This document shows, one piece after another, positions 6,328 through 6,762 of a stretch of 6,762 nt of DNA. Location of the stretch: positions 951 to 7,712 of the forward strand of contig LUOC01000070.1 of the NCBI GenBank assembly GCA_001626655.1, read 5' to 3'. Source of the DNA: Fidelibacterota bacterium REDSEA-S14_B6 (GTDB taxonomy: Bacteria > Fidelibacterota > Marinisomatia > Marinisomatales > S15-B10). Below the pieces are notes generated by a model. That model saw only the letters and a program-made list of their open reading frames with translations. It made no database searches and was not told the origin of the DNA. Positions within the stretch are counted from its first letter, which is position 1. Every line of letters starts with the position of its first letter. Both the position numbers and the translations under genes were made by a program.

Positions 6328-6762
6328 ATGGAAGACACATACCACAATCGCAGCACGCTCTTCGGATTTCAGAAAGAGTACATTGCCGAATTTGTTTACG
6401 GCGGCATAGACGGAACCGTCACCACTTTCGCCGTTGTGGCGGGATCAGCGGGAGCCGAACTCGCCCTCCCCATCGTCCTGATACTCGGTTTCGCCAACCT
6501 CATCGCCGACGGCTTCGCCATGTCTGTGGGGAGCTATTTTTCCGCAAAATCCGAGCACGACTCCTTCGAGAAACACAAGGCGGTGGAGCATTGGGAGGTG
6601 GAGAATCTCAGGGAGAGAGAGGTGGAGGAGATCAGGGAAATCTATGAGGCCAAAGGGTTCAAGGGGGATCTGCTGAAACAGGTGGTGGATGTTATCACCT
6701 CCGATGAAGATGTCTGGGTTGACACCATGATGAAGGAGGAGCTGGAGATGATCAAGGACGCT
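6328..6762 (+). CDS. VIT1/CCC1-family metal (iron/manganese) transporter, 5' part
   Basis: Partial: 145 codons with no stop before the window ends. The family moves Fe2+ or Mn2+ across membranes, usually out of the cytoplasm. The first membrane helix carries EFVYGGIDGTVTTFAVVAG (about residues 21-39), and the second carries ILGFANLIADGFAMSVGSY (52-70). D28 and M65 correspond to the Asp and Met lining the translocation path in the Eucalyptus VIT1 structure, from recalled family knowledge. From residue 76 there is a long, charged, Glu-rich segment (many Glu between 81 and 107, then WVDTMMKEELEM at 130-141) matching the cytoplasmic metal-binding helical domain that sits between helices 2 and 3 in VIT-type members and is absent from shorter CCC1 members. 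The start at ATG 6328 has only a weak ribosome site (CGGAA). It is divergent from the amidohydrolase; helices 3-5 lie beyond the edge. Confidence 0.88.
   Translation, partial: MEDTYHNRSTLFGFQKEYIAEFVYGGIDGTVTTFAVVAGSAGAELALPIVLILGFANLIADGFAMSVGSYFSAKSEHDSFEKHKAVEHWEVENLREREVEEIREIYEAKGFKGDLLKQVVDVITSDEDVWVDTMMKEELEMIKDA

Overview
The window looks like bacterial chromosome from a Gram-negative-type organism. Coding density is high, base composition is moderately GC-rich, one small protein has a lipobox signal, and one large protein is secreted and carries TolB/PD40-type propeller repeats. The mix of genes (isoaspartyl peptidase, R2-like ligand-binding oxidase, SCP2-like protein, PD40-amidohydrolase, VIT/CCC1 transporter) is typical of uncultivated marine or soil lineages. 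The lipoprotein resembles ones I associate with the Bacteroidota/FCB group. No marker gene is present, so the taxonomic guess is weak. I saw no rRNA, tRNA, CRISPR array or insertion sequence.

Layout, + strand first: the 3' part of an isoaspartyl peptidase/type III asparaginase (1-488), followed by a terminator-like hairpin (529-554). Next comes a tight cluster of a small lipoprotein (584-877), an SCP2-like protein (890-1312) and an R2-like ligand-binding oxidase (R2lox, 1309-2102) that is broken in this sequence. After a 112-base gap holding one copy of a short repeat comes an epoxide-hydrolase-like alpha/beta hydrolase (2215-3084). Its stop codon directly abuts the stop of a convergent minus-strand gene (3085-6166), a secreted beta-propeller plus amidohydrolase protein that is also broken. 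A divergent promoter region (6167-6327) contains a notable inverted repeat and precedes a VIT/CCC1-family transporter that runs off the right edge (6328-6762).

The main observation is that two unrelated, otherwise well-conserved genes each carry the same kind of lesion. About 90-110 nt of conserved coding sequence is missing and the reading frame changes at the junction (R2lox at about 1711, amidohydrolase at about 4930). In R2lox the lost segment should hold one of the six metal ligands and the cross-link tyrosine, so no frameshift correction alone would restore a working enzyme. Either these are true decaying genes or the assembly has dropped short segments. The raw reads would settle this.

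Functionally, the SCP2-like gene overlaps the R2lox start by ATGA. R2lox proteins are known to bind a long-chain fatty-acid ligand and SCP2 folds bind lipids, so a lipid-carrier/oxidase pair is a reasonable hypothesis. The downstream epoxide-hydrolase-like enzyme may extend that lipid-oxidation theme.
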